In this document: positions 33,268-41,078 of the stretch, one piece after another | Layout of the letters: each line of letters starts with the position of its first letter | Numbering within the stretch: position 1 is the stretch's first letter | Source of the DNA: CAZDDB01 sp963843285 | Lineage (GTDB): Bacteria; Acidobacteriota; HRBIN11; JAKEFK01 | Direction of reading: 5' to 3' | Assembly (NCBI GenBank): GCA_963843285.1 | Contig: CAWJJO010000013.1 | Coordinates: forward strand, 310,001 to 374,000 | Length of the DNA stretch: 64,000 nucleotides | Position numbers and translations under genes: made by a program | The notes under the pieces: generated by a model | The model's database searches: none | Told to the model about the DNA's origin: nothing | Seen by the model: the letters and a program-made list of their open reading frames with translations, nothing else

Positions 33268-35357
33268 CTGCCTTTTTCCGGCACCGGTGGCTGAGTGCGT
33301 TAACCGCGACATTTGCCGCTGCCGTACTCCTTCTTCTATTTACCGGAGAAATCGACCTGACGATTCTGTTGGGAGTCCTTTTGCTTTCCATCGCGGCCCT
33401 CTCATATCCTTCTCTTGTGGAGCGCCGCTGGCAATCCAGAATGCTGCCGCCCGAGACCCTGCACATCCCCGGGAGCAGAATCCGGGTGGGGAGCGATACT
33501 CTGTTGTTGAAGCTGTTTGATCTCCCCGAGATCTATCAGCCCATCAAAGGACGCTATTCGCTGCGAGCGAACGATGCCTCAGCAACTGGATTGTTCCTCT
33601 ACATATACCTTCCTACTACACTATACGAGATGCGGAACATCGGTCCGGAATCCGTTTACCAGCATCTTGCGGCAAAGCTGAAACGTGATTTGCAGGATCC
33701 ACAGGACACGCAATGGATCGCGCAACGCGCTTTGCCTCTTGCTTTCGGGTTCCGATTCATTCCCAAACAGGGATTTGCTTATCATGAGCTGAGCCGGACC
33801 ATAGATGTGGCGAAGAAGGAATACTTCCGCGAAAACACAAAGATCCGCGGGGTCTTGCAAAGCAGTCGAAGAATGTTCCGGATGCATGCGCCCGAAGATA
33901 ATGAATGGCGCACATTCCAGCCTTACCAGGAGGACGCCGTGCTCCTGTACGGTGGCGCATCTTTGTCGCATGATTTCCGTTCCAATCCGCGAAAACGTGT
34001 ACCGCTGAGCCAGGTACTGGAAATCGGAGCGGAGCGAATCGAATACCCGGAGGCGATCCCTTTTGGCTCATTGCTCACATACGCAAAGAAAGGTGAAATT
34101 TCCCTTCAAGGCTCGCCCGAAGCAGTGGATAAACTCTACATTGACAGAGTGAATGTCCTGGTGCACGGTTCCGAACACCGGGGGGCGATTCTCGAGGCAC
34201 TCAGCAAATCATTGAAACGGGAGCTGAGTGAAGAAGACTTTTATCCACTTTTCAATTACGGACAGAAGCTTCGAGGGTTTCTACCTGGCGGAAAAAGTCT
34301 GTCTGATTTTGTAAGCAGTCATGGGAATTTCGCGATCTACTATGACACCGATAAAGGGTGGACGATCTTGAAGTTGGAACAACGTTTAGATTTGAAGCTT
34401 CTGGAAGCGTTCTGGAGTAGCGAGCCGCGCACGATTCAGGCGCCGGCGTCCTTGACTACGTCGCGTGCAACGTTGATTTCAGGTTCCCCGGACTCGCAAC
34501 TGCAATTTCAGGTGAGCACCGGAACACCTACCCGCGGCCAGATTTTTTCTGCCGATGAGCTGATCGAGGAAAAAATGAAATCGTTCGCTGCAGCAAACAG
34601 TCTTCAGCTCGTCCGTTCCATCGGCAGCGGTGCGGAAGGTTGTCTTTATCTGGCGGAAAGAGGTGAAAAGCGTTTTTATCTGAAGAGTCCGGACGGCCAA
34701 CTGGCGGCGGAAGAAATACAAACGATCGAAACACTCAAAAGCGCCGGGTTGATTCCCCGCGAAATCCGGACGTTTCCTGAAGATCGCATGATTTTGCTTC
34801 CTGAATACACTTCCCTTCCGCCTTCATCGAACGGGCAGGATCCGGTGGTGCTTCGCCTGCTGTTTCACTACTTGAAACGGGTGTGGGATTCCGGCTACGT
34901 CTGTCTCGATCTGACTCCCGATCATGTCAAACTCGATCGGAAACAAGGGATGTTGTTCTTAATTGATTTTTCCGGTTACGTTCAAACAGCTCGTTTCAAG
35001 AAACAACCTGCAGAGCTGCTTGCAGACCGGAAAAAAATCGAATACCGAACACCCGAGGAATCTGTGCGTGATTTTCGAGATGTGGAAAAATTTCAGATTT
35101 ATTTGATCGGGCTCCTGTTTTATCAAATGGCGGACAAGAACGCCGGCCTGCCGTATGCGCTGAAGTATCTTGGGAATGGCTCCGGCGAGTATACAAATCA
35201 GCTGGCGGAGGACCTGAAGCGTTTGCAGAATGGTTCACCCCTTGGTGAGATGTTGGGTTATGATCCATCCGAGCGATTTACTTTTACCCAATTGCAGAGT
35301 CATTTTGCGCTGATGCCGGAAGAAATAGAGAGTTTCTGGAAACGAGTCCAATCATGA
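33264..35357 (+). CDS. Membrane protein with C-terminal kinase-like domain
   Basis: 697 residues from ATG 33264 (overlaps previous stop). Two membrane segments at about 12-50, then a long soluble region with an FHA-like or structural block, and a kinase-like domain at about 450-690. This has a glycine-loop-like SIGSGAEGCLYL, a Lys in KRFYLKSP, a catalytic-loop-like YVCLDLTPDHVKL (no HRD, His in place of Asn) and DFSG instead of DFG. It may be a pseudokinase or an atypical kinase. A PP2C-like gene follows directly. Confidence 0.72.
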   Translation: MTAFFRHRWLSALTATFAAAVLLLLFTGEIDLTILLGVLLLSIAALSYPSLVERRWQSRMLPPETLHIPGSRIRVGSDTLLLKLFDLPEIYQPIKGRYSLRANDASATGLFLYIYLPTTLYEMRNIGPESVYQHLAAKLKRDLQDPQDTQWIAQRALPLAFGFRFIPKQGFAYHELSRTIDVAKKEYFRENTKIRGVLQSSRRMFRMHAPEDNEWRTFQPYQEDAVLLYGGASLSHDFRSNPRKRVPLSQVLEIGAERIEYPEAIPFGSLLTYAKKGEISLQGSPEAVDKLYIDRVNVLVHGSEHRGAILEALSKSLKRELSEEDFYPLFNYGQKLRGFLPGGKSLSDFVSSHGNFAIYYDTDKGWTILKLEQRLDLKLLEAFWSSEPRTIQAPASLTTSRATLISGSPDSQLQFQVSTGTPTRGQIFSADELIEEKMKSFAAANSLQLVRSIGSGAEGCLYLAERGEKRFYLKSPDGQLAAEEIQTIETLKSAGLIPREIRTFPEDRMILLPEYTSLPPSSNGQDPVVLRLLFHYLKRVWDSGYVCLDLTPDHVKLDRKQGMLFLIDFSGYVQTARFKKQPAELLADRKKIEYRTPEESVRDFRDVEKFQIYLIGLLFYQMADKNAGLPYALKYLGNGSGEYTNQLAEDLKRLQNGSPLGEMLGYDPSERFTFTQLQSHFALMPEEIESFWKRVQS

Positions 35358-36583
35358 ATCAGCCCTTCACTTTTTATCGCGCGCTGGATCCCGTCAAGGG
35401 AAGCTGGGATGGTTATGGTTTCTTTCCGTTTGGTGATTCCGACTTTCTTGTATACATAACGGATGCGCCGTCTGCGGCATCCGTTCATACACCGGAGCTG
35501 ATTCAGGAATTCTGGAAGGAATTCTCCCGTGTGAACTCCAACGCGGCAGCCGATCTTGCCCGGATCGAACTCGCTGATGGAATCAACCGTCTTCATGCCT
35601 CGTTGCGAAAGAGAAGCCGGACGGACGGCTCCGCGTATCAGGGCACACTTTGTATTGCGCGAAAGATCGGGGATCAGCTGCTCTACTGCTCGGTTGGCGA
35701 TTCTGTTTTGCAGATATTTCGCGACGGCAAGTTGTACCGGCTGAATGATAGTGAAATCTGGGACGGCTCTCTCGTAATTCTGGAAACCAGCAAGCTGAGC
35801 GAGCGGCAGCGAACGCGCTCACTCCGTTTTGTGGGGGATGGCGAGGAATTTCTCGAAGCCTCGCGCATCGCCTCTCTCCGGATTCTACCCGGAGACAGAT
35901 TATTGATGAATACAGACGGCATGGAAGATCTGCTTTCTCCGGACCGTCTAATTTCCATCTTAAAGATGACGCCTGCTGAAGTCCGCAAACAGCTCGAAAG
36001 TATCTTTGCCCAGGACCGCATCAAAGATGACGTCACTTTCCTGATGTTCCCTATGGAAGTATCAACGCCGTTTCAAGCGGAGAAAGAGATCGCCGTGGTT
36101 CGAAATGAGATCGAGCATTTGCAAAGGGAACAGAGCCGGCTGCGCGCAATGGAAGATACGCTGCATCAAATTACGCAGAACATTCAATCCATCCATCAGA
36201 AGCTGGAGACGTCCGGCGCACGAAGTTTTTCCGGCGTGTATCTATCAAAAAACCGTATGGCAATGCGACGCCCCTGGGTGCTGGTAGCCGCCGCATTTGT
36301 ATTTGGTTTGCTGGTAGCCTCCGGCTTATTCCTTCTGGGAAATGCTCCTACACCTAAACGGAGCGCGGTATCAACAACGCCGAAAGCACGACATGTGCCC
36401 CCACCGGAGATCCCGGCGCCGCAGAATTGTGATTATGTGGTTACCCGGGGAGACACATTGGAATCGATCGCAGCGGCTCAAAAACTGAGCGTGGAGTCTT
36501 TGCTTCGTAGAAATCCCGGCTTATACAAGACGGCGCCGCTGAAAGTGGGACAAACGATCCTCCTTTGCGAGAGCGCGCCATGA
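35354..36583 (+). CDS. PP2C-like phosphatase with coiled coil, TM and LysM
   Basis: 409 residues. Residues 1-235 have PP2C features: GTLCIARKIGDQLLYCSVGDSVLQIF, PGDRLLMNTDGMEDLL and KDDVTFLMF; the first metal motif is altered (YITDAPSA). A coiled coil at about 243-285, one membrane segment at about 309-328 and a C-terminal LysM (CDYVVTRGDTLESIAAAQKL) follow, so the phosphatase is cytoplasmic and LysM faces the wall. It overlaps the kinase-like gene by 4 bases, suggesting an opposing enzyme pair. Confidence 0.82.
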   Translation: MNQPFTFYRALDPVKGSWDGYGFFPFGDSDFLVYITDAPSAASVHTPELIQEFWKEFSRVNSNAAADLARIELADGINRLHASLRKRSRTDGSAYQGTLCIARKIGDQLLYCSVGDSVLQIFRDGKLYRLNDSEIWDGSLVILETSKLSERQRTRSLRFVGDGEEFLEASRIASLRILPGDRLLMNTDGMEDLLSPDRLISILKMTPAEVRKQLESIFAQDRIKDDVTFLMFPMEVSTPFQAEKEIAVVRNEIEHLQREQSRLRAMEDTLHQITQNIQSIHQKLETSGARSFSGVYLSKNRMAMRRPWVLVAAAFVFGLLVASGLFLLGNAPTPKRSAVSTTPKARHVPPPEIPAPQNCDYVVTRGDTLESIAAAQKLSVESLLRRNPGLYKTAPLKVGQTILLCESAP

Positions 36584-36870
36584 AGTTTCTCCGGTGGTTG
36601 CTTGGATTGTTTTTATTCTTTCTGGTTGCTGCATCTTTTGATGCGCGCAAACATGATCCGGAATCGATGCCCATTGCCCGAGCAATCTATGACCATACTC
36701 CGCTGCAAGGGCGGGATTTTGTATATTACACAATACAAGCGGGAGACACACTTGCAAGTTTGGAGCGAAAATTCCGTGTCCCCTCAGAACGCGCTATCAT
36801 GTCGTTGAATCCGGACGTCGATCCGGATCGCCTGCCGGTCAATCACCGGATCAAAATCCCCCTCCAGTAG
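36580..36870 (+). CDS. Small LysM-domain envelope protein
   Basis: 96 residues from ATG 36580, overlapping the previous stop. The N-terminal hydrophobic segment (about 5-20) is a signal peptide or anchor; a LysM-like domain follows (YYTIQAGDTLASLERKFRVPSERAIMSLN...HRIKIPL). LysM binds peptidoglycan glycan. It is the last gene of the five-gene overlapping cassette and echoes the LysM of the preceding protein. Confidence 0.82.
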   Translation: MKFLRWLLGLFLFFLVAASFDARKHDPESMPIARAIYDHTPLQGRDFVYYTIQAGDTLASLERKFRVPSERAIMSLNPDVDPDRLPVNHRIKIPLQ

Positions 36871-36876
36871 GATCGG

Positions 36877-36971
36877 ATTAACCACAAAGGCACAAAGACA
36901 CAAAGCGGCACGAAGGTTATTTCTAATCCTGCTTTCGCGATTCTTTGTGCCTTCATGCCTTTGTGGTTAAT
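36877..36971. repeat. Long inverted repeat (CACAAAG type)
   Basis: Arms ATTAACCACAAAGGCACAAA and CTTTGTGCCTTCATGCCTTT face each other across about 35 bases. It is a known style of dispersed intergenic palindrome. It follows the five-gene cassette by 6 bases and may end its transcript. Confidence 0.8.
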
Positions 36972-37015
36972 TCCTATCCCAACTCAGTGTTCTCCGTATC
37001 CTCCGTGGTGAATTC

Positions 37016-38062
37016 CTAGCTATACCGGGATTCGTATTCGGCGAACTGCGCGATGTTTGCAAACCGCGGGGGGACCTTCTGCATATAGACAAACTCGTTG
37101 GTGCCGGGATCGACCACAATGTCTCTGTTCTTTGCGATGACAAAACGAGCCAAACGCCGAATATTCTCGTGTGAAGATGGTGATGCTCCCTGCGGAAGAA
37201 ATGCGTAGTTTGCAAACGTTGTCGAAAACAATCGAAGCGGAACGGGCGGCTTTCCTGCAACCGGTGAGTAAACCAGGTCCAACAACAGCTTCCCTTCAAA
37301 TGGAACGGTGGCAGGTAGCAGCTTGACTACGAGAGCCCTAAAATCCTTCCACTGGAACTCTTGCTGTTTTCCACTGGAATAGATCGCGCGAATACCCATA
37401 TCTCCAATTTCACAGCGATATGCCAGAAACCGCATCGCCGCAGCAATAAATTCTGAAGTTACGGGTCTTGCCCGGATTTCGGCCGGACTGAGCATGCCGC
37501 TGGACAGAACCGTATGCGGTTGGACGAATGAAGGAGCACTCAATTCCATCGGCTTTTGGGTAACCCGCCCCGACACCGGCCCGACAAAACTGAAAGGTGT
37601 TGCAGCGCCTGCAGATTGTGTTCCGGAAATTGGCGGCGATGGTTGCGACGAAATTTGCGGAGATGCAGGCCACGATTTGACTTCCGGTGTGCCGGACTCC
37701 TTCAACTCCCGAATTGCTCGAAATCCTTGAATCATCGGCCATAGCAATAAAACGCGGAAGATCAGTCCCCCAACCGAAGGTGTACCGCTGCTTTTTGCCA
37801 TGAGTACTGTTGTTGCGATTCCATCGATCGCAAACAAAGCCACAGCGATTCCCAGCGCAACGATCGATTGCTGCTTTACAAAGAAAGCAAGCACGAGATA
37901 AATCATCCCGGCGATTATGTTTCCGCCGCCGATTCCCATTTGTTTGACAAATGAGATTCCTACGGCGCCAAGAAAGCCAAGCAAAATGTTGAAGCCGCCA
38001 ACAAAGAACAATACGCCGGCGGCAAGAGACAGCCTTTGTTCCGCGGATTTTTCGTCAGGCAT
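37016..38062 (-). CDS. Membrane protein of unknown function
   Basis: 348 residues. Four hydrophobic segments (about 13-32, 45-62, 65-88, 95-115) are followed by a Ser/Pro-rich linker (about 125-190) and a soluble C-terminal domain of about 150 residues (FLAYRCEIGDMGIRAIYSSGK onward) that I do not recognise. It is monocistronic, between the LysM cassette repeat and a dispersed repeat. Confidence 0.75.
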   Translation of the reverse strand: MPDEKSAEQRLSLAAGVLFFVGGFNILLGFLGAVGISFVKQMGIGGGNIIAGMIYLVLAFFVKQQSIVALGIAVALFAIDGIATTVLMAKSSGTPSVGGLIFRVLLLWPMIQGFRAIRELKESGTPEVKSWPASPQISSQPSPPISGTQSAGAATPFSFVGPVSGRVTQKPMELSAPSFVQPHTVLSSGMLSPAEIRARPVTSEFIAAAMRFLAYRCEIGDMGIRAIYSSGKQQEFQWKDFRALVVKLLPATVPFEGKLLLDLVYSPVAGKPPVPLRLFSTTFANYAFLPQGASPSSHENIRRLARFVIAKNRDIVVDPGTNEFVYMQKVPPRFANIAQFAEYESRYS

Positions 38063-38075
38063 TTACTTTTTGCTT

Positions 38076-38134
38076 GTAGGGGCGGGGCTTGTCCCCGCCC
38101 GCACCGAGCGGGCGACCACAAGGGTCGCCCCTAC
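38076..38134 (+). repeat. Dispersed palindromic repeat, family B copy 2
   Basis: 59 bp beginning GTAGGGGCGGGGCTTGTCCC and ending AAGGGTCGCCCCTAC; nearly the reverse complement of the copy at 16576-16633. It lies 14 bases upstream of the start of the minus-strand membrane-protein gene. Confidence 0.85.
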
Positions 38135-38184
38135 ATCACATCAATACCGTGATTATATCAAGCTGATGTAGAATTCAAGGCTGC

Positions 38185-38610
38185 ATGAGCGACACCCTGC
38201 ACCTGAAATTCAAGAAGATTTGCGAAGAAATCATCCCGTTCAATCGGTTCCTGGGAATCAAACTTACAAGAGTCAGCCGCGGAAAAGTCAGATTGATTTT
38301 ACCGTTCCGGAAAGAATTCATCGGAGACCCGGATCGTCCGGCGATCCACGGAGGAGTTCTAAGCACACTGATGGACACTGCCGGTGGGGCCGCAGCATGG
38401 ACGCTGTTGAATCACGGCGACAGGCTTTCTACTGTCGATCTACTTGTGGACTATTTGCTGCCGGCAACACCCGCCGATTTGCAGGCAGACGCAGAAGTCA
38501 TCGGCGTTGGAAATCGGGTTGCAGTGGTGCAGATTTCAGTACGTCAGAAGCGCAAACTGGTCGCAAACGGCCGCGCCGTATACAACATCGTACGGTCCAA
38601 GCAGAACTAG
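38185..38610 (+). CDS. PaaI-like hotdog-fold thioesterase
   Basis: 141 residues forming a single hotdog domain. HGGVLSTLMDTAGGAAAW is the PaaI/YbgC-type active-site helix with Asp, and TVDLLVDYLLPA is the following strand. Members hydrolyse acyl-CoA or aryl-CoA thioesters. Its stop codon overlaps the convergent small gene by 4 bases. Confidence 0.9.
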   Translation: MSDTLHLKFKKICEEIIPFNRFLGIKLTRVSRGKVRLILPFRKEFIGDPDRPAIHGGVLSTLMDTAGGAAAWTLLNHGDRLSTVDLLVDYLLPATPADLQADAEVIGVGNRVAVVQISVRQKRKLVANGRAVYNIVRSKQN

Positions 38611-38858
38611 ATCTTGCTCAGATCTTCTAGAATTCTGGACTTGATTCTCTGGCCTGCGGCCACCTTATCCTCTGTCTCCGGTGCGCCAAAATAGAACCAG
38701 ATCGTTTCCGGCTCAAAGCACCAGGACGGAATTTCAGCAGCTTTCACGTGAGGAACAAAAGGATTGCGATGCTTTTCGACATAAACCATCATCGTTTCCA
38801 AATCAGGGGTTACGTCAAAATTCCCGACTGGAGATCGCAAAGCAAAACTGGTATCCAT
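38607..38858 (-). CDS. Small protein of unknown function
   Basis: 83 residues. AAGGAG precedes the ATG at 38858 by about 7 nt, so translation is likely. It is Pro- and Trp-containing (IPSWCFEPETIWFYFG) with a helical C-terminus, no signal peptide, no known motif. It lies downstream of the MFS transporter gene on the same strand. Confidence 0.65.
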   Translation of the reverse strand: MDTSFALRSPVGNFDVTPDLETMMVYVEKHRNPFVPHVKAAEIPSWCFEPETIWFYFGAPETEDKVAAGQRIKSRILEDLSKI

Positions 38859-38894
38859 GGTGTTCTCCTTATTTAAGAATCACCCTCAAAAGAC

Positions 38895-40130
38895 CTAATT
38901 GTTAATTTGGGAAGTCTCAATTATCCCGCTTTGCCGATTTTCTGTCAAACGCCGGTTCAAGACGGCAACATAGATGGCGAACAGAAGCGCAACCATGGAT
39001 GCCGACACAAACATGGTCCGATATCCCCAGGCCGACACGACGATACCGAGGATGAAGGAGCCGCCTGCAAAACCGAATTCCAGAACAGCGGTAAATACGC
39101 TGGTAACGGTACCTCGAAATCGCGCGGGATGGGCATCCAGTGCCATAGCCGTCATTGAGGGAAACAGAATCCCATGCGAGCCCCCGGCGACAATGGCAGA
39201 CAAAATGTAGAAGTGTTCCACCGGTTCCACAATCATGAGAAAGACTCCCGCTGCAAATAGCGCGAAAAAGATTACAACCAGTTTCCAGCGCGAATGACGG
39301 TCCGCCAGTCCACCCAGGAAAATACGGATTACACCAGCGGTCAAACCATAAAGCAGGAAATAATAACCAACACTTCCCTTCTGCAAAGCGTCGAAATATG
39401 CAGCGCCAAATGTATCCAGGCTCGACTCCGCGTATCCAAAGGCGAAGGCGCCAGGAAGAATAATCCAGTTCACGCGTGCCATCGCGACATTCCGGAATAT
39501 CTCCATCCCGTTCTCTTCTGAAATCGTGGGCACGTGACTGTCCTTCATGAATATGGAGATGCAAAGACTGAAAAGGGCTAACAGTCCGGAGAATACAAAC
39601 AATCCATCAAAACCGTATCGATTCAGCACGATCTCACCCAGTTTTGGCGCGATTCCATGCGCGACAAGGCCCGAAACGCCGAACATACCGATTACTCTCG
39701 CTCGATTTGAAGGAGAAGAAAGGTCGGCAACATACGTAAAAAATGCCGTAAAGAACGATGAAAATCCCAGGCCGCGCAAGAAAAGCACTATCCCGAGAAC
39801 CCATCGAATCTGCTGATAGGTCCCATGAAAGAGCAAGAAAAGAAAAGATGTGACGAGCATCAGCGTGGAGCCGAACCAGACCACCTTCACGCGTCCGATT
39901 CGATCTGTCATCCATCCTGCCACAGGACGGATGACAACAGCGGGGAAAAAGAAAATTGCAGTCTGAATCCCTACATCAACCGAATCTCCGCCATTTCGGA
40001 GAATATACAGCGGGAAAAGAATAAAGACATCAAAACTGATCCATAGGAAAAAGAAGGAAGAAAAGCTAAGCAGAAAACTCCGTGAAAGAAAAACCTTACG
40101 GCTAGATACGCCCTTCTCCTGAATGGACAC
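38895..40130 (-). CDS. Major facilitator superfamily transporter
   Basis: 411 residues with twelve predicted membrane segments. The MFS loop motif appears as GWMTDRIGRVKVVW after the second segment and again as GGLADRHSRWKLVV in the second half. Proton-linked efflux or uptake; the substrate cannot be told. The start is a GTG at 40130 with a weak purine-rich stretch before it. An intrinsic terminator of the upstream gene ends 27 bases before it. Confidence 0.88.
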   Translation of the reverse strand: MSIQEKGVSSRKVFLSRSFLLSFSSFFFLWISFDVFILFPLYILRNGGDSVDVGIQTAIFFFPAVVIRPVAGWMTDRIGRVKVVWFGSTLMLVTSFLFLLFHGTYQQIRWVLGIVLFLRGLGFSSFFTAFFTYVADLSSPSNRARVIGMFGVSGLVAHGIAPKLGEIVLNRYGFDGLFVFSGLLALFSLCISIFMKDSHVPTISEENGMEIFRNVAMARVNWIILPGAFAFGYAESSLDTFGAAYFDALQKGSVGYYFLLYGLTAGVIRIFLGGLADRHSRWKLVVIFFALFAAGVFLMIVEPVEHFYILSAIVAGGSHGILFPSMTAMALDAHPARFRGTVTSVFTAVLEFGFAGGSFILGIVVSAWGYRTMFVSASMVALLFAIYVAVLNRRLTENRQSGIIETSQINN

Positions 40131-40156
40131 TTCACTTCCCCTTCAATCTGCATAGA

Positions 40157-40190
40157 TAAAAAAAAGGCAAGTCCGGGTGTAGACTTGCCT
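40157..40190 (-). terminator. Intrinsic terminator of the DUF1326 gene
   Basis: Read on the minus strand: AGGCAAGTC, an 8-nt loop, GACTTGCCT, then eight T. It lies about 70 bases beyond the stop at 40261; a weaker second hairpin with T/A flanks is at about 40204-40240. Confidence 0.88.
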
Positions 40191-40260
40191 CACTGGAGAT
40201 GATTTTTTGAGGTAAGGCTATCCTAGCCTAATCAAAAACAGAAATCAAGAGGGGGGGTTT

Positions 40261-40986
40261 CTAGTGTCCACCCGCCGCAGGTTTCCCCTCAAAATCCTTC
40301 GAACTCATGTCGACCGTAATGAGGAACCCGTTGGTACCCTTGTATTCGAAAGCGTTTGGTCCTACCCGAAATGCCTCGACTTCGTTTGGCATCAAGACAA
40401 AACCGTCGTTGCGAGCGGCGCCCCAGTATTTCAGGTTCTTGATTACGACCGGTCCCGCTGCCAGGGCCGTGGCCGGGCGAATCAGCTTGATTTCACCCGT
40501 TTTCCCGCCGTCCAAAGTGGCGTGGGCCGCGGTGTCTGTGATTTCCCACTTATCGATCACACCCTCCGCGGTCTTTGCCGATTTCCATTTGACCGGGAAC
40601 AACTTTGCATAAAAAGCTTCAATCGCAGTCCGCTGTTCCTTGCTCAGCGACTTATCAAAATACAGCACGTACCAGTCAAACACTCCGGTTGTGAAATCGC
40701 CACCCAGATCGTTGGCGATCCAGAACTTGGCGCCATCCAGATTGACCGCGCCCCAATGACCTTTGTTGACCTTGTAAGCAAGGGTCGCCTTGCAAAAATG
40801 CTTGCCACCTTCCTCGTGGTGACCGGCAGGCTTGGTATTGAAATAGCATTGGCAGAACATCGGACAGCTACACGCTTCAATCGCCGTGGCATTTACATGC
40901 CAATCGGCCGGTTTCGTGTCAGCGGCATACAACGCAATACCTAGACCAGAAAACAGAAGCACAAGAAATGGCAAAAGTCGTCTCAC
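40261..40986 (-). CDS. Secreted DUF1326 protein
   Basis: 241 residues from GTG 40986, chosen because GGAGGAG lies 6-7 nt upstream; the longer TTG frame contains that site. A signal peptide ends near YAA. The DUF1326 motif EACSCPMFCQCYF follows, and the central region (AKFWIANDLGGDFTTGVFDWYVLYFD) fits the family. Function is unknown; the Cys cluster suggests metal or thiol chemistry. Confidence 0.87.
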   Translation of the reverse strand: MRRLLPFLVLLFSGLGIALYAADTKPADWHVNATAIEACSCPMFCQCYFNTKPAGHHEEGGKHFCKATLAYKVNKGHWGAVNLDGAKFWIANDLGGDFTTGVFDWYVLYFDKSLSKEQRTAIEAFYAKLFPVKWKSAKTAEGVIDKWEITDTAAHATLDGGKTGEIKLIRPATALAAGPVVIKNLKYWGAARNDGFVLMPNEVEAFRVGPNAFEYKGTNGFLITVDMSSKDFEGKPAAGGH

Positions 40987-41078
40987 GTTTTTCTCCTCCA
41001 ACTGAACTCTTTCGTTAAAACTTTACTGCAACCCGCTTGAGCGATTCAAGTCCACCTTTCTGGAATATAATCCACTTT

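Noticed and set aside
40264..40944. 226-codon plus-strand frame opposite the DUF1326 gene
   Set aside because: The minus-strand frame has signal peptide, DUF1326 Cys motif, ribosome-binding site and terminator; the opposite frame is a shadow.
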